The notes: generated by a model not told the origin, from the sequence alone. Counted from the stretch's first letter, positions 1 to 9,061 are shown. The stretch is DNA of 64,000 nucleotides from Flavobacteria bacterium MS024-2A (GCA_905182305.1 CAJJBB010000010.1:157400-221399), one strand, 5' to 3'. Made by a program: numbers and translations.

Positions 1-1
1 T

Positions 2-1195
2 ATTCAAGCGGAAGCTGGTAATCACACTAATATCATTATGGGTGTAGGAGAAGATGAAAGTTTAGGGAATGAGGTATCTGTAACCGTAATTGCAACAGGT
101 TTTGGACAGGAGCAACAAAATGAAATATCCAATACAGAGGCTAAAAAAATAATTCATACTCTTGAAGCTGATCAAAAAATAACACATGATTTGAGTGATA
201 AAAATCCTGTTTATGGACTAACTAATTCTTATGAAACTCACGACTTAGAAGAACAAAATACCTCAGCTACACCAAATAAAATTAATCAATCTATAGAAGA
301 AGCCTCAGGAGAACTTTTGATAAAAATGAATACCATTTTATATGACCTAGATGTAGACTATGAAGTTGTTAGTAATAATGTTGATTTTCAGGAAACTAAT
401 GAAATTCCTATTGAAGAAGAATCTGAAGCTTCTTCTGTGAAAAACTCCTTTATTCCAAAACATGAAGAAATTAAGGCAGAAAAAATAGTAGATAAAAAAG
501 TTTCTGAACTAGAAGAAATTAATTTAAAGAATTCATTTTTCGAACACCAATTTGAATTAGATTCACCTGCAATTGAGGATATTCCACCCTCTTTTGATGT
601 TAATATTTCAGATGAACCTTTGGATGAAGAATTCATTATTAATGATTTAACAGACGTGCTTTCTGATATAGATGTAGTAGATCCTGAAGTTTTAGATCAA
701 GAAAGTCAAATTCAACTAGATTTTGAATTACCTCTTAGCAAGGTTAAAACTGAAGATTTTCAAACGCCACATTTAGAGGAGGGAAAACTTTTAGAAACTT
801 CAGGTGATTTAAACAAAGATTTTGGAGAAGCTTCTTTGGAGGTGACTTTTGAAATTAAAGATGAAACTCCAGATACTGAAAAATTAATTATTAAGGAGAA
901 TCACTCAAAGTCCAATTCAACAGCTGAAATAGATCCCTTTGATCAGTCTATTGATGAAAGTATAACTTCTCAAAGCGAAAAGCGAAGAGAGCATTTAAAA
1001 GTTTTTAACTACAAATTCAAACATCAATTAAAACGTATTGATGAAATAGAAAAAGAGCCTGCTTATAAAAGACAAGGTCTAGATTTAGATGGTGACATGC
1101 CAGATTTACCGTCACGAACTTCTTTGAGCAATGACGAGAATAATGATTTACAACTTCGCTCAAACAATTCTTTTTTACACGATAATGTTGACTAA
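2..1195 (+). CDS. ftsZ: Cell division protein FtsZ, C-terminal part (5' end outside window)
   Basis: Tubulin-like GTPase that forms the division ring; only the 3' end is present. The reading frame is open from base 2. Its first 40 or so residues match the end of the FtsZ core (IQAEAGNHTNIIMGVGEDE, then the strand with VSVTVIATGF). About 350 residues follow that are acidic, low in complexity and probably disordered. They end in a short basic stretch (KVFNYKFKHQLKRIDEIE) and the tail SFLHDNVD. Long tails of this kind are usual in Flavobacteriia FtsZ and much longer than the roughly 50-residue linker of E. coli. The ATG at 38 is internal to the core, not a start. A YqeY-like gene follows 10 bases downstream, so the two are probably co-transcribed. 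The GTP-binding half cannot be checked here. Confidence 0.93.
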   Translation: MQAEAGNHTNIIMGVGEDESLGNEVSVTVIATGFGQEQQNEISNTEAKKIIHTLEADQKITHDLSDKNPVYGLTNSYETHDLEEQNTSATPNKINQSIEEASGELLIKMNTILYDLDVDYEVVSNNVDFQETNEIPIEEESEASSVKNSFIPKHEEIKAEKIVDKKVSELEEINLKNSFFEHQFELDSPAIEDIPPSFDVNISDEPLDEEFIINDLTDVLSDIDVVDPEVLDQESQIQLDFELPLSKVKTEDFQTPHLEEGKLLETSGDLNKDFGEASLEVTFEIKDETPDTEKLIIKENHSKSNSTAEIDPFDQSIDESITSQSEKRREHLKVFNYKFKHQLKRIDEIEKEPAYKRQGLDLDGDMPDLPSRTSLSNDENNDLQLRSNNSFLHDNVD

Positions 1196-1205
1196 TTAAT
1201 ATTTT

Positions 1206-1658
1206 ATGGGAATTTTAAGTAATCTTACTGATGAAATTAAAAATGCAATGCGAGCAAAAGACAGTTTGCGATTAGAGGCATTACGCGCAATTAAATCTGG
1301 AATTCTTCTATCACAAACTGCAGTCTCAGGCACTAAAGAGCTTAATGACGATGAGTCTATAAGACTTCTCCAGCGTTTAGTGAAACAACGCAAAGAAAGC
1401 GCTGCTATTTACAGAGAGCAAGATAGAGCTGATCTGGCAGAACCTGAAGAAGCTCAAGCTAAAGTTATTACTGAATTTCTTCCCGCTCAACTTTCAGAAA
1501 AAGAAGTTGAGAAAATCATTTCAGAAATCATAACCAAAACAAAGGCAGATAACTTAAAAGATATGGGAAGGGTAATGGGGATGGCTTCGGGTCAATTAGC
1601 AGGTAGAGCTGAAGGAAAGCTAATAGCTAGCCTGGTGAAACAAAAGCTCGACATATAA
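1206..1658 (+). CDS. GatB/YqeY domain protein
   Basis: A 150-residue protein of the YqeY family, which resembles the tRNA-binding tail domain of GatB (amidotransferase subunit B). Its cellular role is not firmly established. Visible family features are the helical N-terminus (MGILSNLTDEIKNAMRAKD), the KQRKESAAIY segment, EFLPAQLSE in the middle, and the end with KDMGRVMG and GRAEGKLIASLVKQKL. Length is normal for the family (about 150). It starts 10 bases after the ftsZ stop on the same strand, a neighbour order common in flavobacteria. A stand-alone GatB tail function in tRNA-dependent amidation is possible but only inferred. Confidence 0.88.
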   Translation: MGILSNLTDEIKNAMRAKDSLRLEALRAIKSGILLSQTAVSGTKELNDDESIRLLQRLVKQRKESAAIYREQDRADLAEPEEAQAKVITEFLPAQLSEKEVEKIISEIITKTKADNLKDMGRVMGMASGQLAGRAEGKLIASLVKQKLDI

Positions 1659-1865
1659 CTAGATAGGATGATTGTAAAAGATTAATTTGATAAAATCAAA
1701 TGCCCAACAAATAAAAACACGCTCATAGATTGGGTTTTATGTCAATTCATTTATTAGTAATATATCATTTAACATCGAAATAGTTAGAAACTGGGTGCCA
1801 TAGATCCACTCATAATCAAATTGTTTAATAAGTTTTTATTTTGTGAGCCCTTTTTGATTTATTTC

Positions 1866-1896
1866 GATACTTGTCATTAATCGCAAGTATCTTTTT
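1866..1896 (+). terminator. Possible intrinsic terminator
   Basis: GATACTTG (1866-1873) pairs perfectly with CAAGTATC (1884-1891) around a 10-base loop, followed by TTTTTC. It lies about 210 bases after the YqeY-like gene and could end the ftsZ transcript. The stem is AT-rich and the distance long, so this is tentative. Confidence 0.4.
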
Positions 1897-2052
1897 CATT
1901 TATTAGCAACCTATAATCAATTTCAGTCGCTTTTCTGATAAAACAAACGTATATCATCTTAGAATTGTTTTTAACAATCTTTCATATTGGATTGATTATT
2001 TTTTGACGTTTAAAAAAAACTGAAGAAGCAGTCACATTGCTCAAATAATCTT

Positions 2053-2060
2053 TACTTTTG
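2053..2060 (+). promoter_or_regulatory. -7 box of tRNA-Arg
   Basis: TACTTTTG matches the Bacteroidetes -7 consensus TAnnTTTG. Nine bases separate it from the first base of the mature tRNA, a sensible distance for a promoter with a very short leader. No TTTG was found at the expected -33 spacing. Confidence 0.5.
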
Positions 2061-2069
2061 ATCCTAATT

Positions 2070-2143
2070 GGCCCAGTAGTTCAACTGGATAGAATATCAG
2101 ATTTCGGCTCTGACGGTTAGGGGTTCGAATCCCTTCTGGGTCA
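2070..2143 (+). tRNA. tRNA-Arg (anticodon TCG)
   Basis: The cloverleaf folds completely. The acceptor stem GGCCCAG (2070-2076) pairs with CTGGGTC (2136-2142), discriminator A at 2143. The D stem is GTTC/GAAT. The anticodon stem TCAGA/TCTGA encloses loop TTTCGGC, so the anticodon is TCG at 2104-2106, reading CGA. The T stem AGGGG/CCCTT encloses loop TTCGAAT. CCA is not encoded; the gene is followed by a T run (CTTTTTTGC). A -7 box lies just upstream. Confidence 0.97.
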
Positions 2144-2164
2144 CTTTTTTGCTAAAGTTTAGTC

Positions 2165-3565
2165 ATGAAAAAAACAATTCTTTTTTTACTGTTCATTTTT
2201 TTTTATCAATGTCAAAAGAACATTCAGAAAAATCCTTCACAAAACAGAGGAATTAGTAATGGTGGATTGATTTTACCCACAGGCTTTAAAGCATCAGTTT
2301 TAGTTGACAGTATTGGTCCTTCCCGTCACTTGGCGGTTAATGATAATGGTGATGTATACGTTAAACTTAGTATAGAAAACGGAACCAAAGGAAATGTTGC
2401 GCTGCGTGATGAGAACGGAGATGGTATAGCGGATATCATAAAACGATTTGGTAATTATCCTAACGATGGAAGGTTTGCAACAGAAATGCGTATTCACAAA
2501 GGGTATTTGTATTATAGCTCAGAGTTGGTTGTATATCGTCAAAAACTAATAGAAGGACAATTAATACCAGAAGGAGAGCCAGAGGTAATAATGATTGATG
2601 AATTTCCTATTCGATGGCACAATTCTAAATCGTTAGCGTTTGATAATTTAGGTGGTATGTATGTAACTTTTAGCGCTCCCACAAATGTTTGTGAAGATCA
2701 ATCAATTACCTATACTGATGCAACTTCTGTAGTTAAAGGAGAGTATCCTTGTTCACAGCTTGATATATTAGGAGGAATCTGGAAATTTGATGAGGCTATT
2801 CCAAATCAAAAGCAAGCAGATGGAGAGCTTTTCGCTACAGGTTTAAGAAGTATTGTTGCCTTATCATGGAATATGCAAGACAATCAATTATATGCCTTAA
2901 ATCATGGGCGAGATTATTTGCATAATCATGCACCTTTGCATTATTCTGAGTGGGATAATTCTGTTTTACCCGCTGAAGAATTTTTAATAATTAAAGAGGG
3001 TAAAAATTATGGTTGGCCATATACTTATTATGATCCTTTTAAACAGAAGCGAATGTTAGCACCCGAGTATGGTGGTGATGGTTATCGAGAATCAGAAGAA
3101 GGTTATGAAAACCCCATCATGGCAATGCCCGCACACTGGGCCCCAAATGATTTATTGTTTTACAAAGGAGATCAGTTTCCTGTTCATTATAAAAATGGTG
3201 CATTTGTCGCATTTCATGGTTCGACAAATAGGGGGCCATATCCTCAAGCTGGATATATAGTTGCTTTTATTCCTTTTGAAAACGGAAAACCTTTTGGTCG
3301 GTGGGAGGTGTTCGCAGATGGTTTTTCAGAACAAGAAATAATTATAAATATGAAAGATGCTACCTACCGACCGATGGGATTATCTGAAGGTCCTGAAGGT
3401 TCATTGTACATTTCAGATTCTAAAAAAGGAAAGATTTGGAAAGTTTCTTTTCAAGGTGATCCCTCTTCTTTTGGGATTAAAGATAGATTAGTTGTAGAGC
3501 GAAGAAAAGCCATGAGTCATTTAAGAACTCCTAATATTCAAAGAGATTTTATTCCTGTAAACTAG
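2165..3565 (+). CDS. Sorbosone dehydrogenase-like beta-propeller lipoprotein
   Basis: A 466-residue protein of the PQQ-dependent glucose/sorbosone dehydrogenase-like fold. The N-terminus (MKKTILFLLFIFFYQC) is a lipoprotein signal with the acceptor Cys at residue 16, so it should sit on the envelope. Repeated propeller motifs include RHLAVNDNGDVYVKL, ATGLRSIVALSW, EGKNYGWPYTYYD (the G-x-NYGWP signature of the family), WAPNDLLFYKGDQFP and GLSEGPEGSLYISDSKKGKIWKV near the end. Soluble aldose dehydrogenases oxidise sugars or sugar aldehydes with PQQ; substrate and cofactor are not visible here. It starts 21 bases after the tRNA and is followed on the same strand by the kinase/M23/aminotransferase fusion 76 bases later, but nothing proves a shared pathway. 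Confidence 0.82.
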   Translation: MKKTILFLLFIFFYQCQKNIQKNPSQNRGISNGGLILPTGFKASVLVDSIGPSRHLAVNDNGDVYVKLSIENGTKGNVALRDENGDGIADIIKRFGNYPNDGRFATEMRIHKGYLYYSSELVVYRQKLIEGQLIPEGEPEVIMIDEFPIRWHNSKSLAFDNLGGMYVTFSAPTNVCEDQSITYTDATSVVKGEYPCSQLDILGGIWKFDEAIPNQKQADGELFATGLRSIVALSWNMQDNQLYALNHGRDYLHNHAPLHYSEWDNSVLPAEEFLIIKEGKNYGWPYTYYDPFKQKRMLAPEYGGDGYRESEEGYENPIMAMPAHWAPNDLLFYKGDQFPVHYKNGAFVAFHGSTNRGPYPQAGYIVAFIPFENGKPFGRWEVFADGFSEQEIIINMKDATYRPMGLSEGPEGSLYISDSKKGKIWKVSFQGDPSSFGIKDRLVVERRKAMSHLRTPNIQRDFIPVN

Positions 3566-3641
3566 GATTCTATGATATTTTCGTAATATTTGATTACCTT
3601 GAAATTTTCAAACATAAGGTTCATTTAATAGTTCTTTCATC

Positions 3642-6600
3642 TTGAAGATAAGTATATCATCCATAAAAAAAATAATAAAAGACCTATATAGTATTGAGGG
3701 AACACTTTCTGTTCTCCCAGGAGAAATTGATTTTAATTATAAGTTAGAAACAAACGAAGGATTAAGTTTTGTTTTAAAGATAGCTCCTTCCAATTGTAAT
3801 ATTGAATATTTAGAATTTCAACAAGATATTTTACAATATCTTGATCAACAATCAACCCAAAAAGAACTTCCAAAGATCGTTTTAAATAATGAAGGTAAAG
3901 AATTTTCTTTTTTTAAAGATCAAAATGGCGATCTAAGAGTTGTTCGACTTCTTTCTTGGGTTTACGGAAGAATTTGGAGCGCCGTAAATCCAAAAACAGA
4001 TTATCTCCGACATAGCATGGGAGAAAAGGCAGGAAGTCTCACAAAAGATCTGCAATATTATGAACATCATAAAGCTCATCGTTTTTTTGAGTGGGATATT
4101 GCAGGGGCAGAATGGACTAGAGAGTATTTGTATTTGTTTAATAAAGAACAAGCTTCACTACTAATTTATTTTTTAGATATTTTTTCTTCATTAAAACCAC
4201 TTTACAATAATTTAAGAAAGAGCATTGTTCATAACGATGTAAACGACAACAATTGTATTGTTTCAAAAGATCTTAAAAATCCTTCTGTCATTGCAATTAT
4301 AGATTTTGGAGATGCAATTTATACTCAAACAATAAATGATTTAGCTATCTGTTGTTCTTATGCGATAATTCATGAAAATGATTCATTAACAGCAGCTTTA
4401 CCAATTGTTCAAGGATATCATAGCGTCTATCCCCTTAAAGAAGAGGAACTATCTCTTTTATATTCCTGTATTGCGATGCGTCTAATCATTTCAGTAACTA
4501 AATCTGCTCTTAATAAAATCTTAGAACCTGAAAATGAGTATTTGTCAATTAGTGAAAAACCTGCATGGGAGTTATTACAGAATTGGATAGCAATTGATTC
4601 TGATTTTGCGCATTTTAGTTTTCGAACAGCTTGTAACTTTAATTCACACCCAAATTTTCTTTCTTTTACTGATTGGACAATTCAACAGAAAATAAGTCTT
4701 TCAGAACTATTTATTTCATTAAAGACTGAAGAAGTTCATCTAATAGATTTAAGTGTTTCAAGCTCATGGATTGGTCAACAACATGAATTTAATGATTTAG
4801 ATCTTTTTCAGTTTAAACTAGATCAACTTCAAAAAAAACATCCTAATACTATTATTTCTGGAGGTTATTTAGAGCCTCGATCGTTATACACCTCTTCTGA
4901 ATATGATAAAATTGGTAATTCAGGGACTGAAAATCGTTCCGTTCATTTAGGGATTGATTTCTGGGTACCAGCGGCTACCCCTGTCTTTAGTTTTCTTGAG
5001 GGTCATGTGGTCATGGCTTTAAACGACCAGGGAGAAAAAGCATATGGAGGAATGTTAGTTTTAAGACATCAAGCTTCAGGTTTTCAATTTTATACACTTT
5101 ATGGTCATTTGAATGTTGCTAGGGTATTAAGCTATACACCTGGTGATTACATAAAAAAAGGTCAAGAACTTTCAAGAATAGGTGATTCGGAAGAAAATGG
5201 AAATTGGGCACCTCATTTACATTTTCAGGTAATGTTGTCGCTTTTAAATTTTAAAAATAATTTTCCTGGGGTGTGTTTTCCAAATCAAGAAAAGATATGG
5301 AGTGGAATCTGCCCTGATCCTAATCTATTTTTTAAACAAACTATTTTAAATACTCATTTTAATTCTATCAAAGCAAAAATACAGACAGATCGAGAGGTCT
5401 ATTTAGGAAAAGGAATGAGTTTACAGTATAAAACACCAATTCACATTGTAAGAGGTGAAGGGGTATATTTAATCGATAATAAGGGAAGAAAATTTATAGA
5501 TACCGTAAATAATGTTGCACATGTTGGACATGAGCACCCCAAGGTTGTCAAAGCTGGTCAGTTACAAATGGGATTATTAAATACTAACACTCGATATTTA
5601 CATGAACATATAACGACCTTAGCCAAAAGTCTTGTTGGAAAATTACCACCTGAATTAGTAGTTATACATTTTGTTAATTCAGGAAGTGAGGCTAATGAAT
5701 TAGCAATTCGAATGGTCAAAACAGTTACAAAATCAGAAGAAATTATAGTATCTGAGGTTGGATATCACGGTAATACAAACATGTGTGTGGATATTAGTTC
5801 TTATAAATTTGATGGAAAAGGTGGTACTGGAGCACCAAAAAACGTTCATGTTTTTCCATTACCCGATTCTTTTAGAGGAAAATACAGAGGAGAAAATACG
5901 GGCTCTTTATATGCTAAGGAAGTTAAGAACTTAATTAATCAAATTGAAAATTCTAATCAGCAAGTTGGAGCATTCATCGTAGAGCCAATTATTAGTTGTG
6001 GTGGACAAATTGAATTGCCTAAAGGATTTTTAAAAGAGGCCTATAGCTTAGTTAAAAATGCAGGGGGATTATGTATTTCTGATGAAGTTCAAACAGGACT
6101 TGGAAGAACAGGAAGTAATTATTGGGGATTTCAACTACATGATGTAGTTCCAGATATTGTTACCATAGGTAAACCATTAGGTAATGGACATCCTATAGCT
6201 GCAGTTGCATGTACAGTTGAGGTTGCTGAAAAATTTGCTAATGGGATGGAATTTTTTAACACTTTTGGAGGAAATCCTGTTTCTTCTATTATTTCACAAA
6301 CAGTTTTGGAGGTAGTTGAAGACGAAAACCTTCAAAAAAAGGCATTAATCGTTGGAAATTTCTTAAAAAAAGAACTTCAAATCCTTTCAAAAAAATATCC
6401 GATAATAGGCGATATTCGTGGGCAAGGACTTTTTCTAGGAATAGAATTGGTAGATTCAAATTTAATTCCACTTGGGTTACATGCTTCTTACTTAGTAAAT
6501 CGAATGAAAGATTATGGAATTTTAATGAGTACTGACGGACCCGAGAATAATGTTTTAAAAATAAAACCGCCACTAGTATTTTCAATAGATAATGCAAAAG

Positions 6601-6662
6601 AAGTACTTTTTTATCTAAAAAAAATACTGGATGAGGACTTAATGAAAACCTTCAAATTATAA
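3642..6662 (+). CDS. Kinase - M23 metallopeptidase-like - class III aminotransferase fusion
   Basis: A 1006-residue protein with three domains. Residues 1-320 are an APH/choline-kinase-like phosphotransferase with HND at 197-199, N204 and the metal-binding DFG at 221-223. Residues 420-560 are an M23 (LytM-like) domain keeping the zinc and catalytic pattern H435-x3-D439, H489 and H525-L-H527. Residues 590-1000 are a class III PLP enzyme with GSEAN (681-685), YHG (708-710), SDEVQTG (813-819) and Schiff-base lysine K844 in TIGKPLGNG. The kinase and PLP parts resemble hydroxylysine kinase and the ammoniophospholyases that split O-phosphoethanolamine or 5-phosphohydroxylysine, so a 'phosphorylate an amino alcohol, then eliminate phosphate and ammonia' reaction is plausible. 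No signal peptide is seen, so it should act in the cytoplasm; the role of M23 is unknown. The start is TTG at 3642. The frame is open back to 3618 but has no ATG until deep in the kinase domain (about residue 126). Confidence 0.85.
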   Translation: MKISISSIKKIIKDLYSIEGTLSVLPGEIDFNYKLETNEGLSFVLKIAPSNCNIEYLEFQQDILQYLDQQSTQKELPKIVLNNEGKEFSFFKDQNGDLRVVRLLSWVYGRIWSAVNPKTDYLRHSMGEKAGSLTKDLQYYEHHKAHRFFEWDIAGAEWTREYLYLFNKEQASLLIYFLDIFSSLKPLYNNLRKSIVHNDVNDNNCIVSKDLKNPSVIAIIDFGDAIYTQTINDLAICCSYAIIHENDSLTAALPIVQGYHSVYPLKEEELSLLYSCIAMRLIISVTKSALNKILEPENEYLSISEKPAWELLQNWIAIDSDFAHFSFRTACNFNSHPNFLSFTDWTIQQKISLSELFISLKTEEVHLIDLSVSSSWIGQQHEFNDLDLFQFKLDQLQKKHPNTIISGGYLEPRSLYTSSEYDKIGNSGTENRSVHLGIDFWVPAATPVFSFLEGHVVMALNDQGEKAYGGMLVLRHQASGFQFYTLYGHLNVARVLSYTPGDYIKKGQELSRIGDSEENGNWAPHLHFQVMLSLLNFKNNFPGVCFPNQEKIWSGICPDPNLFFKQTILNTHFNSIKAKIQTDREVYLGKGMSLQYKTPIHIVRGEGVYLIDNKGRKFIDTVNNVAHVGHEHPKVVKAGQLQMGLLNTNTRYLHEHITTLAKSLVGKLPPELVVIHFVNSGSEANELAIRMVKTVTKSEEIIVSEVGYHGNTNMCVDISSYKFDGKGGTGAPKNVHVFPLPDSFRGKYRGENTGSLYAKEVKNLINQIENSNQQVGAFIVEPIISCGGQIELPKGFLKEAYSLVKNAGGLCISDEVQTGLGRTGSNYWGFQLHDVVPDIVTIGKPLGNGHPIAAVACTVEVAEKFANGMEFFNTFGGNPVSSIISQTVLEVVEDENLQKKALIVGNFLKKELQILSKKYPIIGDIRGQGLFLGIELVDSNLIPLGLHASYLVNRMKDYGILMSTDGPENNVLKIKPPLVFSIDNAKEVLFYLKKILDEDLMKTFKL

Positions 6663-6713
6663 TTTATAAACTAAAACATTTTTTTTCGTACTTTACATAT
6701 CAAATAATAAATT

Positions 6714-6890
6714 ATGAGTGAAATAACTATTGTAATTATTGGAGCTGTAGTCTTAGTAGGAGGCGTTATTTTATATGCCGTAATCTCGACTGCAACAGGA
6801 ATGGAGGAAGATAAAAATCAAAATTATATTCCAGATTGGATTGAGAAGAAATTTCCAAAAATATTTAAGTCTGGTGAGGATTTAGATTAA
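6714..6890 (+). CDS. Small single-span membrane protein
   Basis: A 58-residue frame starting at ATG 6714. Residues 4-25 are a clean hydrophobic helix (ITIVIIGAVVLVGGVILYAVIS). A charged tail with a conserved-looking NYIPDWIEKKFPKIFK segment follows. Coding character is good: it fills the gap between the fusion gene and the OmpA gene, and its tail has the aromatic and charged make-up of a real protein. The function is unknown; it may anchor or modulate a membrane complex. It is not fused to anything and no family was recognised. Confidence 0.6.
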   Translation: MSEITIVIIGAVVLVGGVILYAVISTATGMEEDKNQNYIPDWIEKKFPKIFKSGEDLD

Positions 6891-6952
6891 TAACTGATTT
6901 AAAAACCTTGATAATTGTGCTAAGACAATTCTTAATTACGCAATAACTTTCT

Positions 6953-6960
6953 TATTTTTG
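6953..6960 (+). promoter_or_regulatory. -7 box upstream of the OmpA gene
   Basis: TATTTTTG fits TAnnTTTG and lies 31 bases before the ATG at 6992. No good -33 TTTG at 19-21 bases was seen, so this is a partial match. Confidence 0.45.
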
Positions 6961-6991
6961 TTTTACTTAATTATCGTAATCTCCTTTTAGT

Positions 6992-8332
6992 ATGAATCGT
7001 TTCATTAAAATATTTTTCAGCCTAGCGTTTTTATTATTTTTCCAATTAGGAATTTCTCAGAATTCTGATAAACCTTGGGTAATTGGTGTTGGAGTTGATC
7101 TCATTAATATTCAAGGTGGTGATATAGACTCAGGCTTGAATATTGGGGTGCCCGCCTTAAGCTTATCACGCTACTTAGGTGTAGGATTCTCCTTAGGAGC
7201 ACAGTATTCTCTTAATAATATAAAAAACACTCCTGAAGACCTTGGCTATTCATCTATCGATGGTGTAGTGAAATATAACCTTTCTGACGGTAAAATATCA
7301 CCCTATTTATTCGCTGGATTTGGAGTTTCTAGATTCTCTACTAATGCTGATAATGAAGGTTTACTCCCATCAAAAGAAACCAGTAGAACTGGACTTGGTG
7401 GTATTGGAGTGAACTTTGATTTAAATGATAAACTTGCTATTAATGTGAGTGCTTCTTATAGATCAGACATAGAAGGAGATGGGTATAATCATCTTCAACA
7501 TATTGTAGGATTGAGTTATAGTTTTGGTGCTGGTGATGCTGACAAGGATGGTGTTTCTGATGAAAAAGATGAATGTCCAGATGTACCTGGTTTAAAAGAA
7601 TTTAACGGATGTCCAGATTCTGATGGAGATGGTATTCCTGACAATAAAGATCGTTGTCCAGAAGAAGCTGGAACAGAGGCTTTACAAGGCTGTCCTGATG
7701 GTGATGGTGATGGTGTAGCTGATATTGACGATATATGTCCAGATATTGCTGGTATGGCAGAAATGAACGGATGTCCTGATACCGATAGTGACGGTGTTTC
7801 TGACAACGAAGATAAATGTCCTGAAATAGCAGGAGATATTGCTAACGGAGGATGTCCATGGGCGGATACTGATGGTGATGGTGTTCTAGATAATATTGAT
7901 GCTTGTAAGGATGAAAAAGGAACCATTGTGAATAATGGATGTCCTGAATTATCAAAAGAAATTTTAGCTACCTTAAATAAATTTGGTTTACGAATTAATT
8001 TTCCGGCAAATAGTGATAAGATTCTTGGAAAAAAGACACAAAATATACTCTACCAAATTAAGGAGTTATTAGAAGAATACCCTGGGGATATTTTAATCGT
8101 TGAAGGCTACGCCTCTTCTGATGGTGACGATGCCTATAATATTGAATTGTCTATTAAGCGTGCTCAAGCGGTGAAAGCGTATCTTGTTAAAATAGGTGTT
8201 TCAAAAGATCGATTAGAGGTAAGAGGCCTTGGTGAAGCCGAGCCGATAAGTAACAATGAATCTAAGGAAGGACGTGCAGAAAACAGAAGAGTTCAATTTC
8301 TTCCTAAATTAAAAGTGCTTTTTTTACAATAG
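6992..8332 (+). CDS. OmpA-family outer membrane protein with TSP3 repeats
   Basis: A 446-residue envelope protein. A signal peptide (residues 1-23, ending LGISQ) is followed by a beta-barrel-like domain (25-178). Five thrombospondin type 3 calcium-binding repeats (182-315) carry the D-x-D-x-DG-x-x-D pattern, for example DSDGDGIPDNKDRCP and DTDGDGVLDNIDAC. An OmpA_C peptidoglycan-binding domain (325-440) includes the VEGYASSDGDDAYNIELS and RAQAVKAYL segments and the GRAENRRVQF end. It should tie the outer membrane to peptidoglycan. Such proteins are abundant in flavobacteria. The next gene, rpe, is convergent; the 21-base gap is filled by an AT-only inverted repeat. Confidence 0.92.
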   Translation: MNRFIKIFFSLAFLLFFQLGISQNSDKPWVIGVGVDLINIQGGDIDSGLNIGVPALSLSRYLGVGFSLGAQYSLNNIKNTPEDLGYSSIDGVVKYNLSDGKISPYLFAGFGVSRFSTNADNEGLLPSKETSRTGLGGIGVNFDLNDKLAINVSASYRSDIEGDGYNHLQHIVGLSYSFGAGDADKDGVSDEKDECPDVPGLKEFNGCPDSDGDGIPDNKDRCPEEAGTEALQGCPDGDGDGVADIDDICPDIAGMAEMNGCPDTDSDGVSDNEDKCPEIAGDIANGGCPWADTDGDGVLDNIDACKDEKGTIVNNGCPELSKEILATLNKFGLRINFPANSDKILGKKTQNILYQIKELLEEYPGDILIVEGYASSDGDDAYNIELSIKRAQAVKAYLVKIGVSKDRLEVRGLGEAEPISNNESKEGRAENRRVQFLPKLKVLFLQ

Positions 8333-8353
8333 ATTTTAAATATTTTTTAAAAT

Positions 8354-9004
8354 TTATATTTCTTTTAATAACTTTATTTTTTCTTCAGGATTTTCTGCAC
8401 TAAACACATAGCTACCTGCGACTAAAATATCTGCTCCACACGATATTAGTTGTGCTGCATTTGTATCGGTGACTCCACCATCAATTTCTACTAAACAAGC
8501 TGATTTATGATGTATAATGAGATTTTTTAGTTCTTTCACTTTATTGTACGTGTTTTGAATAAAAGATTGCCCACCAAAGCCCGGATTGACACTCATAATA
8601 CATACTAGATCCAGGTCTTGAATGATGCTAGACAAATTATTGATTGGTGTATGAGGGTTTAAAGCTAAACCAGCTTTCATTCCACAAGATTTTATTTTTT
8701 GTATTGTTCTATGTAAATGATCACATGCCTCAAAATGTACCGTTAATATTTTCGCGCCAAGGCTTGCAAATGTTTCTATATATCGATCTGGATCTACAAT
8801 CATCAAATGAACATCAAGGGGCTTAGTAGCATGTTTTTGGATGGCGGCTAAGACAGGCATTCCAAATGAGATGTTGGGGACAAAAACCCCATCCATTATG
8901 TCAATATGAAACCAATCAGCATCACTATTATTGACCATTTTTGAATCACGTTCAAGATTAGCAAAGTCTGCAGCTAGAATTGAAGGCGCTATAATTACCG
9001 ACAT
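8354..9004 (-). CDS. rpe: Ribulose-phosphate 3-epimerase
   Basis: Interconverts ribulose 5-phosphate and xylulose 5-phosphate in the pentose phosphate pathway. The TIM-barrel motifs are clear: MSVIIAPSILAADFANLERD at the start, HIDIMDGVFVPNISFG with metal-binding His and Asp, DVHLMIVDPDRYI, MSVNPGFGGQ, and VEIDGGVTDTNAAQLISCGAD near the end. Length is 216 residues, normal. I start it at the ATG at 9004 because the family begins there and a -7 box at 9023-9030 would overlap an earlier start at 9025. It has its own promoter after the sigma-factor terminator. Confidence 0.95.
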   Translation of the reverse strand: MSVIIAPSILAADFANLERDSKMVNNSDADWFHIDIMDGVFVPNISFGMPVLAAIQKHATKPLDVHLMIVDPDRYIETFASLGAKILTVHFEACDHLHRTIQKIKSCGMKAGLALNPHTPINNLSSIIQDLDLVCIMSVNPGFGGQSFIQNTYNKVKELKNLIIHHKSACLVEIDGGVTDTNAAQLISCGADILVAGSYVFSAENPEEKIKLLKEI

Positions 9005-9022
9005 TTTTTTATTTTTAAAATA

Positions 9023-9030
9023 CAAATATA
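9023..9030 (-). promoter_or_regulatory. -7 box of rpe
   Basis: On the minus strand the sequence reads TATATTTG, matching TAnnTTTG, 18 bases before the rpe ATG at 9004. It directly follows the sigma-factor terminator, which suits an independent transcript. No clear -33 box. Confidence 0.5.
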
Positions 9031-9031
9031 C

Positions 9032-9061
9032 AAAAAAGGCAACCCTAGGGTTGCCTTTTTA
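9032..9061 (-). terminator. Intrinsic terminator after the sigma factor gene
   Basis: The perfect palindrome GGCAACCCTAGGGTTGCC (9038-9055) is flanked by A and T runs, giving a strong hairpin with a U-tract in either direction. It begins about 9 bases past the stop of the minus-strand sigma factor gene and separates it from rpe. Confidence 0.8.

Larger units (their letters stand above)
1659..2069. other. Intergenic stretch without a gene
   Basis: About 410 bases, very AT-rich, between the YqeY-like gene and tRNA-Arg. The longest ATG frame read here has only 14 codons. It holds one 8-base-pair hairpin followed by a T-rich run (1866-1896) and a TAnnTTTG box just before the tRNA. Nothing else was recognised. 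Confidence 0.6.

Noticed and set aside
4900..5330. M23 region of the fusion read as a secreted cell-wall hydrolase
   Set aside because: It has no signal peptide and is fused in frame between two cytoplasmic-type enzyme domains.
7516..7926. 136-codon open frame on the minus strand
   Set aside because: It is the mirror of the TSP3 calcium-binding repeats of the OmpA gene; its Ser/Pro-rich repeats come from the Asp/Gly codons on the other strand.
7550..7950. DNA tandem repeat or CRISPR-like array
   Set aside because: The repetition is at protein level (TSP3 motifs); DNA units differ in length and sequence, and there are no equal spacers.
8333..8353. Inverted repeat ATTTTAAA / TTTAAAAT between ompA-like and rpe
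   Set aside because: Only A and T pairs, so a weak stem; it fills the gap between convergent genes but is not called as a terminator.
9005..9025. Earlier rpe start adding MYFKNKK
   Set aside because: Would begin inside the promoter region and is not part of the family N-terminus.
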